Source of the DNA: Colius striatus
Taxonomy: Eukaryota > Chordata > Aves > Coliiformes > Coliidae
Direction: 5' to 3'
DNA: 64,000 nucleotides
NCBI RefSeq assembly: GCF_028858725.1
Contig: NC_084762.1
Location: 9,247,374 to 9,311,373 of the forward strand
Made by a program: the position numbers and the translations under genes. A model generated the notes under the pieces. That model ran no database searches, was not told the DNA's origin, and saw only the letters and a list, made by a program, of their open reading frames with translations. This document shows positions 36,310 to 51,300 of the stretch, one piece after another. The first letter of the stretch is position 1. Every line of letters begins with the position of its first letter.

Positions 36310-39300
36310 CTGTTACAGGGGTAACAGGAGGAAACAGTGTTAGCAAACACAAAAGGCTTCCCAAAAAAGCATCAGCCAAATGTAGAAATGCCATTAGTAA
36401 GTGTTGCTTTGAATACATTTACCTAACAAACATTCACCTAAAAAAACCTAATGCTACTTTCTTTAATTGTCTGATTAGCAAGTCACAGTATTCACTTTTT
36501 TCTTCCTCAGCTTTTATTTGTGTAGCTTATCCACAAAGGCATTGGTACTAACTTAAAAGGTTTGTTGAAAAAGAAAGCTGAATCTGGCACTCACCAAGTG
36601 GGTCGGTTTTACTCACCACTACTTATTTATACACTTACTGATGTACTTTATTGTCTTGTAAGATGAAGACAGTTCTTACACGAGAAATATCAAAAAAAAA
36701 CCAAACAAACTCAAGCCAAACAACCCCCAAATACTCAAATTCTCTCATTATTTTCAGGTAACTTACACAGCTGCAATTCATTGATGAAACAGATGAAGCC
36801 ATTACATACCATCAGATGTGTCTGTCTGTGGAGAATACCCCTCGGATAAGTTAAAGGTCCCATTATCAGTCCAAGAGACTTCTGATATATCTGTGTCAGA
36901 TACTGACAGCTCTTTGGCAACAACTGCAGGACTAACCTAAACATAAAAAAGTCTCATATGTGGTATTCTTAATAGTAAAAAAAATTCACACTACAGGAAG
37001 CCAATGCTTAGATACTGAAAAAGAAGCCTCTTGCATGTCATAGCAACATAAATCACCTCTTATTTAAGCTTTAATTGTTGAACAATAGGAGCATATGATA
37101 CTTAGAAGTGAAGCATCCCTCTTTGTAATAACTGTAAACTCTATTACACTACAGAAGCATGGACAATTCCAGTTATGAATTCCGAAAGTAATATCCTACT
37201 GTAATGAAAGCAGAATGAGACTGCAAAGATAAAATATGCAAAAATGTAAAGAAATGCATAAACTTGGGTCAAAACACCAGCCCATTAAGACCAAAAAAAA
37301 AAAGCTAAATATAAAAAAAATCATTATCCTTTATGAATTTATCCAACAACATTCAGTTGATGTACAGGTTTGCTTTTCAGAATACAAAAGCACATTCAAA
37401 GCAATCATTGTTAAAGTCAGACTCTGTACTACTAATCAAACACTGCATAAGAATTCCCGTGAATCTGATTTTTTTATATCAACCAGTGTTCTGATTATAA
37501 TTAAAAATCTTTGGCCATTGTTACATGGAATATTAAGAAAGGACATATTAGAGTGTTCTCCTTTGTATCCAGAAAGATATTTATAGATAATATACTGATT
37601 TACACTGCCGCTGAAGATGATCAGGCAAAAGATTACAGAAAGTAGCTGACAAATTATGCAGGTTTTCTACACGTTTTCCTTTTGTATTTTTCATTTGGTA
37701 AGAATTAGCTGCAATTTCACTGTTGTGAATAAAAATAGCCACTTTTTGCTATTAACTTGTAGTTGAATCATTCAACAGCCAATACAAAGTAAACACATTC
37801 TTAGTTTTGTAGGCCAAAGAAACCATTATCATGAAGGCCAGAGGTTACAAATGCGGAAAGTTAATTTGCATAAGCTTAAAGCTGGAGACTATGAATCACT
37901 TTTAGTGTACCACGTAGTTCAGGAACACACAGCCTCCTGGGCAGGTTAAAGTCCTCCACAGAAGAAGAGAGATAGTAGTCTAGATACTCTCCATTACCTA
38001 TATGGATTTTAAAAGCAAGATAGGGCTGACTGAAAAGAAGTTACCTTAGGACACAGAGCTGATATGTCTAATTCACTGTCATCTTCTGTGGGTTTTGTTT
38101 TTGCTGTTTCTGAAAGAAAAAGAAAACAAATTATCCTATTTGTGACAACAAACTTCTAGGTTGGGTGTGTGTTGGGTGTGTGTTCTCTGTCAGACAGCTT
38201 GCGGGGCACAGTAAACTTCCACCTCCTGACACCGTGCATCACTGACGTAATTTGCTACTCAGGTGAGAGAAACAAGGCTGGTTGAGAGGTTAGATACTTT
38301 TCCAAATACACTGTACAGCAAGTGGGAGAGAGAATGTTGCTCTGAAATACATTCCAACAGATTTATCTAACCGTATTGTACTTCCTTCAGAAGTCTCTGT
38401 TGCTCACTGTAACGTTATCTGCCCTGGCAGGATCTGTCTTTTAAACTACACTGGTGGTACAATGCACAGTGGTAACACACTGTTAGAACAGGCAGTGTAG
38501 TTACCCCAACACTTTACTTTTACAAGAGAACAATAGCTTCATTGCACCTAGCTACCCTGTGTTCACATTTCTGTACAACTGTGCATACAAAGCATCCTCT
38601 GAAGTCAGGTAGAATGTAGTTTCTTACAGATGAAGAGACACAAATTTTGCCTCCCCTCAGTCTGAGAAAAGTCTCATGAATATCTGAAACCACTGTCAGC
38701 TCAAAACCACAGTCATAGTGTTCTTGGATGCCTATTTCTGCAAGTTGCTATTTCCTCTCTCCTTGTCAGTATCAGGGCTTGTGAACCCCATGTGGTGAAC
38801 CCAAGTGGGGAAGCAAAGTAGGGAACTGGAGGGTTACAGGCAGGAAAGAATTAATCTGACCTCAGCCATTTTCCCAGTGCTGGTTCATGCAATGTATGAA
38901 ACAACAGTCTGATCTCTCTCTCTGCCAGTTTTGCTTAAAGGTAGAACAATGTAGAATAATACAAGAAAGAACTTTTTCAATGCATTATTCCTTATTTCCA
39001 ACAACTACTGCATCGCATGTAAGAGAAAGGCAAAAGACAGATGAGTCATCTCATTGCATCTATGACCAGCACATTGCATGATGATCAGTTACAAGAAATG
39101 CATGTTTTAAAGCAGATGTGACATCTACTGATGTAACACTAACTAAAAAGGCTATGCTACCTGAAAGTAATGTGGTAACATTACAAAGGTCTGATTACCA
39201 AAACCGTAGCACACACAAGAAGTAAAAATAACATCATTCATGTAAATCTTTTTCCTGAAATAACTCTAGAATCTAGAAGTTTCTCATGTTGTAGAGATTT

Positions 39301-42300
39301 CAAGTGAGGTAGGGGAGAGTTTCTTTTACACTGATTTCTCCCCTTTCTAACAAAAAAAGCTTCCATTCTACTATGCTACTGCCACTCTTCAATAGGTATT
39401 GAGTATTTGAGGAACAAATTGAATTCTTCTGTGGTTGGGAGTGAAAGCAAAGTGGATTTAGATAGTGGAACAGAGTTCAGTCTTACTGAAAATTCTGTTA
39501 CGTACGTATTTTGTGCTCTTGAGTGAGTTTCTCTCCTGGGTAAGCTTGCCTTATCTAAACTGAAATAAGCATTGTACACTCACAGCAAGGAGATTTCTTC
39601 TGAAAACATACAAGCAGTCCATCTAATCAAGTCTGAAGAATACCTTGCCCTGTTTCCTTCCTTGAAATATTTTTTTTACCATACCCAGACATCTGGCATA
39701 TATTATCGCTCCTTATAATGCTAAGAATGGCAGCCAGGTTCAAAGCAAGAAATACCTTTACAACTGGCTTTACAAGATAAACCAATCTGTCTGCAATGTG
39801 AATAACATTTTCATTGCATACAGAAACATACTACTTGGGACTACACAGAATTACTCACCAGATCTCTCTTTTTTCTTCTGGTTGATATATTCCACTATTC
39901 CAAAATCTAGTTTCATCAGAATAGCCTTAATTTTGTTGCACACTTTCTGTCCAAATTCATTGCACTTAAGGAAGGGACATAAAAAGGCACACAATACTGT
40001 GACAAAAATGAAGACAGAGAGAAAAAAAATGTATTGAAATATTGCTTTATAAGAAATTAATAAAGCTTAAACAATGCCTTTGTATGAGGTAGCTACTAAT
40101 TTTATACAATACAATTAGTTTTACATAAAAGTGCACCATGAAAAATGCCCATGTCAGACAAACTGTTAATGTTAAATCCAGTTCCTAGGAGCCATTGCTA
40201 CTTGTTACAGAAAATACTTGTGTATTTCTATCAATTGGCCACTTTTTTACTTCCAGTAAGGCACACTTTATGACTACTATAACATTTATCATGATCTTGA
40301 TTTAGTTGGATTTTGGTATCTCTACTTGAGAAACAAAAGCTGACTTCCATGACAAAAAGCATCTGTCAGAACCTACACATGTATGTGTATATATATGTGT
40401 GTGTATATATATGTACACATGTATGTATCTATGTTGTAGAATCATTTTATGGTTTGGGTTGGAAGGGACCTTTAAAGGTCATCTAGTCCAAACCTGCTGC
40501 AATAAGCAGGGACATCTTTAACTCAATCAGGTTGCTCAGAGCTCCACCCAGCCTAACCCTGAATGTTTCCAGGGATGGGACATCTGCCCAGTCTCTGGGC
40601 AACCTGTTACAGTCTTTCACCACTCTCATCATAAAAAATGTCTCCCTTGTGTCTAGTCTGAAGCTATTCTCTTTTAGTTTAAAATCATTACCCCATGTCC
40701 TGTCACTACAGGCCCTGCTAAAAACCTTGTCCCCATCTATCTTACAAGACCTTACATATCCCCAGAGCCTTCTGTTCTCCAGGCTGAACAACCCCAACTC
40801 TCTCAGCCATTCTTTGTAGGAGAGAAGTTCCATCCCTATGATCATCTTTGTGGCCCTCTGGACTCACTCCTACAGGTCCATGTCCTTCCTGTACTGAGGA
40901 CTCCAGAGCTGGAGGCAGGTGAGGTCTCAGCAGAGCAGAGCAGCAGATCCACTTCCCTCAACCTGCTGCCCACACTGCTTTGCATGCAGCCCAGGATAGG
41001 GTTGGCTTTCTGGGCTGTGAGCACACGTTGCCAGTTCATGTCCAGCTTTTCATCTACCAGCACCCCCAAGTCCTTCTCTGCAGGGCTGCTCTCAACCCCT
41101 TTGTCCCCCAGTCTGTACTGATAAGAGAGGGTTGCCTTGATCCACGTGCAGGACCCTTGGCCTTGTTGAACCTCATGAGGTTCACATGGGCCCACTTCTC
41201 GAGTTTGCCCAGGGCCTTCTGGATGGCATCCCATCCCTCAGGTGTGGCAACTGCTTGGTGTTGGAAAACGTACACACATGTGTAAATACATTAAAAAAAC
41301 AATAAAAAATACTCCCTAAAGAGAGACCAAATAATGAACAAACCACGTACATAAATCATGACTGAAAAAGAGACGATACTCACGCAAGACATAGGAGAGG
41401 ACAACTCCAGGAATGTAACTTCCCAAGACAGTGAAAAATGTACACACACTGCAGACTAGTAGGCAAAACTGTCAAAAACATTCAAATTGACCATTAACAC
41501 TTCCACTGATTAAATATTGAAATTATTTTGCACATGAAAAATGTCCATGCTAAATGAAATCTAGGAAATATTTTAACAGCTGTGGTGCAAATAAGCATCG
41601 AATAGCCTGGTTTTGCTCATTAGGATGCATTCCCTCCTCTAATATAAAAATATGCTATTTTTATTCATTTTCTGGAAAGTTTAACAAGCTCAGGGTTCTT
41701 GCTAAAGATAACTAAAAATTACTTCTCCTTCATTGCACAAAAACAGGTGAAACAGTTGATGTGCAGGAAAAAATCCAAAGCATTAACTGAAATATTACAA
41801 TGCGTACTTGCTGCATGCTTACAAAACAAAATATCCCCCCTGTAAGTACAGTTCTCACCCCTGCTGTGTTTCTTTGTGAAACTGTTTTCTGCCTTTTGCT
41901 GGCAAGCATTCTCTTGATGCTTGTGGGCAATTCTAGCATCCCCATTGACAAGACTGAGCTGAATTTTCAAGATAGAACTTGGGATCTGGCTTCTGCTGTG
42001 AATGAGACACACGGTGCATCTTTCACAGCTGCACAATGCTGAGTATTGATCTGGTGAATGCTTACAGAAGAAAAATCCATTTGCTTTGGGAACTGCAGTA
42101 AAATGGTGAATTGAAAGAAATTTTGCACACAGCATCAGTGCCTAATTTGCTTTTAGTTTGAGCTGTAAATCAATGACATGTCTAAGAGAATGAGGTCAGG
42201 AAAAAGAAAGGAAACATGCTGTCAAAATTAGCTTTTCTAAGTCAGTACTGGATGTGTCTTAACATAGCCAGTGTGTGATGTTACCACAGGACAAAATTGA

Positions 42301-45300
42301 GGGATTGTGTATAGTGATACTGCATTTCCTTATGTCAATATACATGTACTTCTTTAAAATGTAACTTCATTATCCTAAACATGTAACTTCTATTTTGTAT
42401 AATTTAATCATTTTAAATGCATTTCATCCTGCTGCTCATCAGTATTTTCAGTCTTAACTCCTAATATTTGAGTGTGGTACTACAAGCTTCTTATTTGCTA
42501 ATTTTGAAGAGCCTTTTTTTGTAGAAAAGTTAATTGAGATCAAAGGAGGAGAAAAAAAAAGCAAGTTATATTTAGCAATATAAAATTAAAAAATGACATC
42601 TACTATTGCCATGATGTCATTGTTCATGTTTTCCTTTGGAAAAGAAAGCTGCTTCGGTTTGTTTAGAACAACATAATGATATTCTTCCTATTTGGAAGGA
42701 AGAAACCTTACTCCTGCTTGCCTCTTCACTGGGCTCTCCAGCTCAGCCTTCCAGTGAAAAAAAACCCCACAAAATCATCAACTGTATCTGTATGAAAGAA
42801 AAACTATCATAATAAAATACAAGGAATTTTCTTCTATCATCTAATACCTTTGCAGCTATTCCAGGAAAGTACTGTTATTTGGGGAAGAAAACAAAAAGCA
42901 TGCTTAGGAATTGTATACTTTCTCTGCTCTTTCAAGATTTTAATAAATTGTGATGTTTTCAATTTCCTTTTGTGGAATTACTGGTAAGATTCCAGCACCT
43001 GTAAGGGGAGGGACTGCATTACTATCCACTTTACTGTGAGCAGCTTTGCACACTGATGACCTACCTGTGTTCTCCACAGCAAAAAACCATAGCAGATACT
43101 GAATGTATCATAATGTGTATTTTATGTGTGGGTTTATTTGCTTGCTTGCTTCTTGTTGTTTTGTTGCGGTTTTTTTAATCTATCTCACTTTTGCATTAAA
43201 CAATAAGAAACCGTTAATCTCGCTTTGGGAGTGCTTACCTTGCCAGGGTTTTGTTCCTTGAAGTGGGACATTTCTTGAAGAAATACAAATAAATTCATCA
43301 GTGCTTCTGAAATGCACTGATTTATTCTAGGTCTGTAGTCTTGCCTGGAATTGATGACCTTCCAGCTGAATAAAACAAAGAAAAATACCCAACACTTTGG
43401 TTATAGCTCAAACGAAAGTAGAAACTGGTTGAAAACATCACATAAAGCTACAGCCTCTGGCAATCCCATGGCTATGCTACAGAAACCTGTGCTTGTTTCT
43501 ACATATTTGAATCACAGAATGGTAGGGGTTGGAAGGGACCTTTAGAGATCATCTAGTCCAACCCCCTGCAGAAGCAGGGTCACCTAGATCAGGTCGCATA
43601 GGAACATGTTCAGGTGGGTCTTGAAGACCTCCAAGTAAGGAGCCTCCACAACCCCTCTGGGCAGGGATTAGACTAATTTAATATTTTCTAATTAAAAACC
43701 CCCAAACCTGCTCAGTATTAGCAATTCTCAGTCTATACATGCAAACACAGAAGAAATTACTGCTTATCCATTCCGGCCACATGAAAACATTGAGTTAAAG
43801 GCACAGTTGTCATGTAAATAAAGCAACTGGACCTCAAACTTGTTTCTTAATGTTATTTTTTCTTTAAAGATATGCCACAGTACTTGTCATTGCCACAGCA
43901 GGCCATACATACTAATTTCATGCATTTTCAACTTGTTCTGGGCTCCTGATCCAGGTGACTCTGCTTCTGCAGGGGGGTTGGACTAGATGGTATCTAAAGG
44001 TCCCTTCCAACCCAACCATTCTATGATTCTATGACTCTATGATTCTGCAAAACTATGATGATCTATAAGAAACTGCTACCTAACTTGGAAAAAAGAGAAA
44101 TTGCCCTTCAAGTATCCAATTTAGGGCAGATCACTTTAGACAATATCCCCTTTAAATGATCATATCATACACCTTTTTGAGTAGACAAAACATGTACAAC
44201 AAAGATATTTTATAAAACAACAAATGAAAGGAAAAACATACACAGGCCAGTCAATATCAAAGCAAACTGGTATAAAGTTATGAACATACCACCATGCAAA
44301 TGTTGAGAATCTGAAGTAAATGCTGCACCAGTTTTACAAAGTTGTCCTGCATTGTTCACTGCTCAGTACACACAGCTTTGATCACAGTGAATGCCATAAG
44401 GTAAGCCAGAAGCAATTTCACAGCCCTTTTTTATTTATGTACAAGGGCCAGTATGAAGCAGTAAGAACATACACATAGATTGTCACACCAAACTGACAAC
44501 TTGTATTTCCAAGTAACTCCTCTGCTACATAGCTACTAAAACACCACAAGACCCTGTCAGCTGTTCTTGTTATTGACAAAACAAATGTCCTCAGATAGTT
44601 CCCTGAGACAACTTAAATTTTAGCAAGCACTGCTAAGTGACTGATGAGATTTTTGCCTGTATGACCTTGGTGTTCAAATGCAACATTTAAACACTTCTGC
44701 TTTAATACTAGGAATAACAAGATACAACATTTTATTATTCTGTAGTGAACACAAGTCTACAAAAAAATTATCATCACTTGTAAAAGCATCTGTAGCCATT
44801 CAAAACTCCCATGTTAATATCTGTTCAACAACAGATTGTTTAGTCAATTCTATTGCTGCATATTGTAACAACTAAAAGCCATCACAATTATTGGGACTTT
44901 TCTCAGTTGAAAGCTGGTTTCTAGGTTGCTTTAGTCTGCCTTCGCTACCCAGGACATATCTTTCCTAGAATCATAGAACATTTATGGTTGGAAGATCTTT
45001 AAGATCATCAAGTCCAACCACTAACCTCACAATGCCAAGCCCACTGCTAAACTAAACCATATCCTTAAGTACTTCATCTACACATTCGTTTAATATCTCC
45101 AGGCAATGGTGACTCCAGCACCTCCCTGGGCAGCCTATTCAAATGCTTAATAACCCTCTCAATGATAAAGTTTTTCCTACTGCCCAATCTAAACCTCCCC
45201 TGGTGCAAGTTAAACCTGTTTCCTCGTGTTCCATCACTCATTACTGGAGAGATCGACCCCTACCTCACTACAACTCCCCTTCAGGTAAGTTGTAGAGAGT

Positions 45301-48300
45301 GATCATATCTCCCCTCAGCATCCTCTAGGCTAAACATCCTCAGCTCCCTCAGCTGTTCCTCATCAGACCCGTTCTCTAGATCCTTCACTGGCTTTGTTGC
45401 CCATCTCTAGACATGCTCCAGCATCTCTGTGTCCTTCTTGTAGTGAGAGACCAGGACTGGACACAGTATTCAAGGTGCAGCCTCACCAGCATCTAGTACA
45501 AGGGGACAATCACCTCCTTCGTCCTGATGCTCACACTATTTTTGTATTTTATTAGTTGTGATTTAATGTTCATTCTTACTAATAAAACACAGTTATGGTT
45601 TAGGATATGAATTTGTTAATGTCTCTTGTTTCCTGATAGAAAGAAAGCCATGAAGATTTTGAACATACGCTTACATATTTGTGAGTCTCTGTCAGTTTTG
45701 ATGCACACATACAATAGTCCTGAGGTTCACAGACTATCAAGATTCCTGTCTTGGCTGTTACTTTGAAGTTTGATTCTCCTAAGTGACAGGCATAATAGTG
45801 CATACTTTAAATCAGAGTGCTACTTTTTAATTTGCTTAACACCTGGCATTTTCCAAAACAGATGTAGATCCCTATATAGCAAATTTAACTCTACCAAAAC
45901 AGGCTTCTTTTTCCCCATAAATATTTTGCAGACCTCTTTAGCATTAGTTCACAAACTTGCAGAAACACACAAACTGAAAGTTGGGGTTCTTTTGAAGTTC
46001 TTAACACTTTTTTTGTGTTCCCTCATACTATTTTTTAGTTTTTCAGTCTATAAAGCAAAAGTGTAAAATAATGGCTTTACATGAGCATGAATTCACCCTC
46101 CACTCTCACCAAGAACTGCAATGCAGATCTTTCTAAGCAAGTGGTTCACTTACACAGTTGAAGGAGATAATGGTGAAAGGAAACTGAATTTGAATTATTG
46201 ACTCGAAGTTACACACGTAATTGCAGTGGGCTACAAAAGACATCCTGATTTTTCCTGAAATGACAAGCTTCTGACTTGCTTCTCTTTGTAGGGCTGGGGT
46301 TATATACTGATCCTGCACTGAAAGGAAGCACGTGGCAGCAAATAAGATGTACTAATATAGTGCTGAAAAGATCATTATTAAAAGGGTCAAGGTGCCTAAT
46401 TTAGGCAGAAGCTTTATCAATGAATCATGATAGCATGTAAAGTAGTCTACACTGTTTATTACATGATAACATCAAACGAGAAGTTTGGGATTACATTATT
46501 ACCTCAGATTTCTGGTCACAGATTAATAACAGAACTAGGCAAATTATAAGGATCTCTCTCTATATAAAAATGTCTATTTCACTTCTTTTTCTAACCTCTA
46601 TTTTTAAATTTTCACATCTACAACCCCAAAGACAGGCCACTTCCATTTTACAAACTATGATAAAAGGAGAAAGCAAACTCCCTATTTCAACTCCAATGTC
46701 TCAGCAAAAACACCACCAAACTTAAGTTCTCCTTAAAACCTTAAACTAACATTTCAGCCTGTGTCTGACATCCAATTTCACAAGGTCTAAAGCCACTTTT
46801 TATTACAATTATAAATTCTTGCTCTTGTTTATCCTGAACACACAAGACAAGAATATTTTTGGTTTATATAGAATTGTTCACTTTGGTCCAACTGCTGCCT
46901 ACACTTAAATTGGTGAATTTTCATGTATTTGTATCTAAGCCCAGGATAAGTCTCCCACATACATGATATCTGCTTTTTCTTCTACATGGGAATGTTACAT
47001 ACCTTCTTTTCTGCTGCCCTGTAGACACATTTATTACTTAGGAGCAGCTTTGCTAACCTAATGGAGATTAACCACCTTGTCCTATTTTCAGATATATAGT
47101 CTCCACAGCTTCTTTTTTTGTAAAAAATCAGTAATAATTTCTGTCAAAACTGTCTAGTTAAACACACATGGGGAAGCTTAATTTTCCTCTGCCACTATTT
47201 TACCTACCATACAGTAACTTCACCACGAGGTGGTGACACAGCAACACTGGGATTACAGCAAGGTTTGGGAGCCATTTCATAGGGAGATTCATATGCAAAC
47301 TACTATATGCATGGTGGGACACAGAACGTGGCTTAAACAAAAACTAGTATTTCAAACATGGCATAAAACTGATTAAAGCTCAAATCCCCAATTATTGCCC
47401 TATTCACTAATTTATTATAGTATGGTATTTATAGCGTTGGAGTAGTGTGGTTTCCTCTTATGCTACAAAATATTCAGGTTGAAGACTTTTATTCCCTTAT
47501 TTGAGAAAAGATCCCCCATAATTAGTGTACCTGAAATTCATAAGATGAGAGTCTCATGTCTTGGACTAGATGACTTCTGTAAAAGTGAGGAAATGCAACC
47601 TCTTTTCCAGCCATACATGGCACTGCATATAGATGCTTGCCTCTGAGAAAGGATTACCGATGTTACACAGAACTTTTTTGTCCTCCTCCCATCCACAATA
47701 GTGATTTCAATTTCCACACTGACAATTAGAGGCTTGGGAAAAGCAGCATACAAGGGTTTTGTCTTATGAAAACTGTAATTTCTATGGACGGGCAACTCTC
47801 CTTAAATAACCATTGCTTCCAGCTTTTGTAAACCCTTCTGCAGTATTAAGTGTTTTGAGAGTGGTTGTTTATTCTAGTGTTGAAAAGTACTATTATGACG
47901 GCATTCTGCACTCAAAATCCTTTCAGAGGCTTAACTCCTATCCTGTATTTAAAATTGCTGACAATCAAAATGGAACTTTGTGGAATCGCAAAGAGAGAAA
48001 ATGGATAGGCCTGATGCCTACTATCAAACAGGGCTTTGAAATACATGGAACAATTGCAGATAGCTTGTTTACTAACTTTAAGTTGATAGCAAAAATGGGG
48101 GGAGGATTGAAAGCACTAAGATACAATAATAATGCCAACTACTTTCATACACGTAAACCACCAATATAAAGACAATACAGATGGAAGAGATGGAGATACA
48201 AGACTCATTGGGATAAGTAATAACAATTCAAACCAAACATGCAAATTATGCAGAAAAAATGGCACATTTGCAGGGGAAATTCTCCAGAGTTGCTTTTCTT

Positions 48301-51300
48301 GGTTGCTAACAATGCTTTCTTTTGCCACGTTAAAAAGATGTTGAAAGCATGAGCTGCAGTGCAGGTAAAAGGCGTTGCTTTGGCCCACATGTGGCTCATT
48401 GACAAAGGGATCTGGACGGTACAGGCAAAGTTTGCTTCAAAACATTACAACCTTACTATTAAGCTTGCTCCACAAAAGAATATTTGTCAGTTTCTTGTAG
48501 GCCACAAGAAATGATGAGACATTTCTCTCAGTTCTACTATAGCTACATTCTTCTATTTTACAAGAAACACCAGGGACTATTTTGAAGCCTTATTCTGACC
48601 GTAACCAACTACAGGTCTAAGAAAGTTAGCCTGCTGACATTCAGTGCAAAGATCAGACGCACATGCTGCCTCTTCTTGTTCAGAACTCCCAACAACTATC
48701 AGCCCTCGTAGTATCTGTCCTTGTCTCTTTTCTATAGAGCCCAGTTGAGTGACTGTGTGTGTTACCCAGGGACTTGGAGCCAGCATGCAGCAAGAGAGAT
48801 CCTGGAGAAGGGGGTGGGGAGGAAGAAAGAAGTGAGGTATAAACCACAGTCATATGTATGCAAAGATAAGAGAGGTTATGTCATGCCTTTGTAGAAAAAG
48901 AGACAACATTAAACCTGCAGCATTAGGTTAAAACCTGACAGACACTTAGCAATCAGTACTTCAAATTCATTTTTCAATGGTCACATTTAAAGACAAGAAA
49001 GATGTGTACATGATGAATGTGGAGTGGATGACTAACGTCAGTCAGCTCAAAGCATAAAAAAGTACTTCAGCATAGTATTAGTGGAGTTACTTATAGTACC
49101 TTCATAAATGTGAACCCTATACTTCCTCTCAACACAGCTTTTGAGACTCCTGTCCAGGTGCTCCTTCGGGGATATAAGCAGTCACCTCTCTCTGAACACC
49201 TTCAAAGGTTTTTGTGCACAATTCAGAGAGAATGAAGTTTTATGTTCTTATCTCTTACTTTGAGTTTGATATAAAGTACCACACTTCAGTTCTAAAACTA
49301 CTGTCAACAAGACTGAAGGTGTTCAGAGTCATATCCTTCTGACTACCTACTGCATCACTTCTAAAACTAAACAAACACATAAGCTGTTACTTAGTAGCTG
49401 CAGAAAAAGAAGCCTAAACCACAAAAAAAAAACCCCAAACCAACCATTCTCCCACCCCAGATGGTTCAACCCATCACAGTCACAAACTCTGGCCAGAACA
49501 GTGGCATTACATTCTCCAAAAATGACTGATGGTGTCACGCTCTCATTTTGTATCTAGACATCTGTTCCAGCAAAGCCCCATCACATTTCTCTCAGAAAGG
49601 TCAGTAGCTCTCATGTTACTGGTTTAAAGATCTCTTCGTGATGTGCTAGATTGTTTTTAATTATGTGCACACAGTTTTATGTGTATCTTCACGTAGATAT
49701 AGTGACAAAGTACACCGTGGTGTGGTGGATCTCAAGGTTTGCACCTAAATAAACGAAGAGTTGGTAATTACAGAGCTCCTAAACCTTCTTGATTTCCCAG
49801 CTGTAATGCAACCACACACGCCTGAAACCTGTGCAGACTCCTTAAGGATAACTTAGAACGTATTAGTTAAGGTAGGAAGCTGAGAGTTATATTCCTAAAG
49901 ACATGTAAATCAAAATATACGCAATATGGCTATTCTGTAGCCTTTAAAAAAGTCACATCTAACAGCTGCATCATCCTGTGAGCTCAAAGGACGTGGATAT
50001 CTAAGGACAAAGCTCAGAGGCAAGCAGGGGTAAAGTATGAAACTTGACCAAATGATCAAGCGTGGAGACTATCAGTGAAGCACAATCAAGCAGCTTTACC
50101 ATTTCAGAGCTTTCACTGGTCTGTCCTGTGAGGAATCACCACAGTGTGGAACGATGCAGCCACCCTTCCTGGAAACAAACACTTTATAACTGAAGACCTG
50201 TGCCAGAAATGTGTTTTAAAATCTGTCTTCTAAATTATTCAGGTACAGATGTGAGGGATATAAAACAGTACTTAGATTAAAAAAAGTCTGTGGAAAAATC
50301 ACTTTAAGTATATTTATATTCACCCCTCTATCTGTCCAAAATAGAAACCAGTGTAAAAAGCACGTTTCACAGTTAAGTGTGTTAAAGTACCAGTGTCAAA
50401 ACCTCTAAAATCTATACTGAATTCTGTGGTAGAAAATAATACAGTATTGATTAGCCTTATTGTAACACAGCCTAACAAATTCTTGTGCTACGTGGACAGA
50501 TGTAATAGCAAGCACCACTGAACTCACAGCATAGCATCTGAATGACCTACGTGGTCATTATGTAGAACTGTGCTTTATCCTGTGCCACTTCTGGATCCTA
50601 TGCAATCATTAAGTATACTGAGATAATTATATTTGTGTTGTGTGGCTGTGACCAAGTCAACAAGACTTCCAATTTAAGTGAATCACTGAGGCACCATGTA
50701 AAACTCTGCTTGCTTCAAAGAGCTCCATGGAAGGATGCTGTATCACTGAAAGAACGAGGAACACGGGAAGCACTCACAAATACACTCCTTTCTCAAAGTT
50801 TAGGGAGAATCTTCATCTACAACCTTTTTGCTACAAACTTGACAAAGCTTTTCTAACATGATCTGTACATGTCCACATGTGTGTTATTTCCCATTGCTAA
50901 TCTATAGGTCCCGTGCTGGTTTGGGCTCTCACGAACACATAATGCTGTGGCAAACATCTTTTAACTGATCACATTTGACATGGCTTCAACATTATACTTT
51001 GGAGTACTTGGAATCTCTAAGATATAAAACATGTAATACTGTGGCAAACATCTTTTAACTGATCACATTTGACATCTCTTCAACATAAAGGCTTGGGCAT
51101 ACTTGGAATCTCCAAGATACACAAATCTAGACAGATTTTGCTTTTTAAATTGAAGCTGAAGAATGAATGTAGCTACCAAACTTTGAGAGTAACTAACAGC
51201 ATTTCCCAATCCAAAAACCTCCTTTAATTATCATCTCTCCTCTAGTTCAAATGCATCATTTCCAAGAACAAAATGAATTAATACCATGCAACATTGCTTC

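Noticed and set aside
41719-42135. 138-codon minus-strand open frame in the RETREG1 intron
   Set aside because: No matching domain and no phase-compatible splice sites joining it to the gene; RETREG1 is complete without it.
46133-46318. Possible extra RETREG1 exon ending CAACTGTGTAAGTG
   Set aside because: It has a donor-like end, but the translation does not resemble long-isoform exon 3 or any other RETREG1 segment.
47813-48169. 118-codon plus-strand open frame
   Set aside because: Antisense within the RETREG1 intron, no recognised domain, AT-rich composition typical of the intron.
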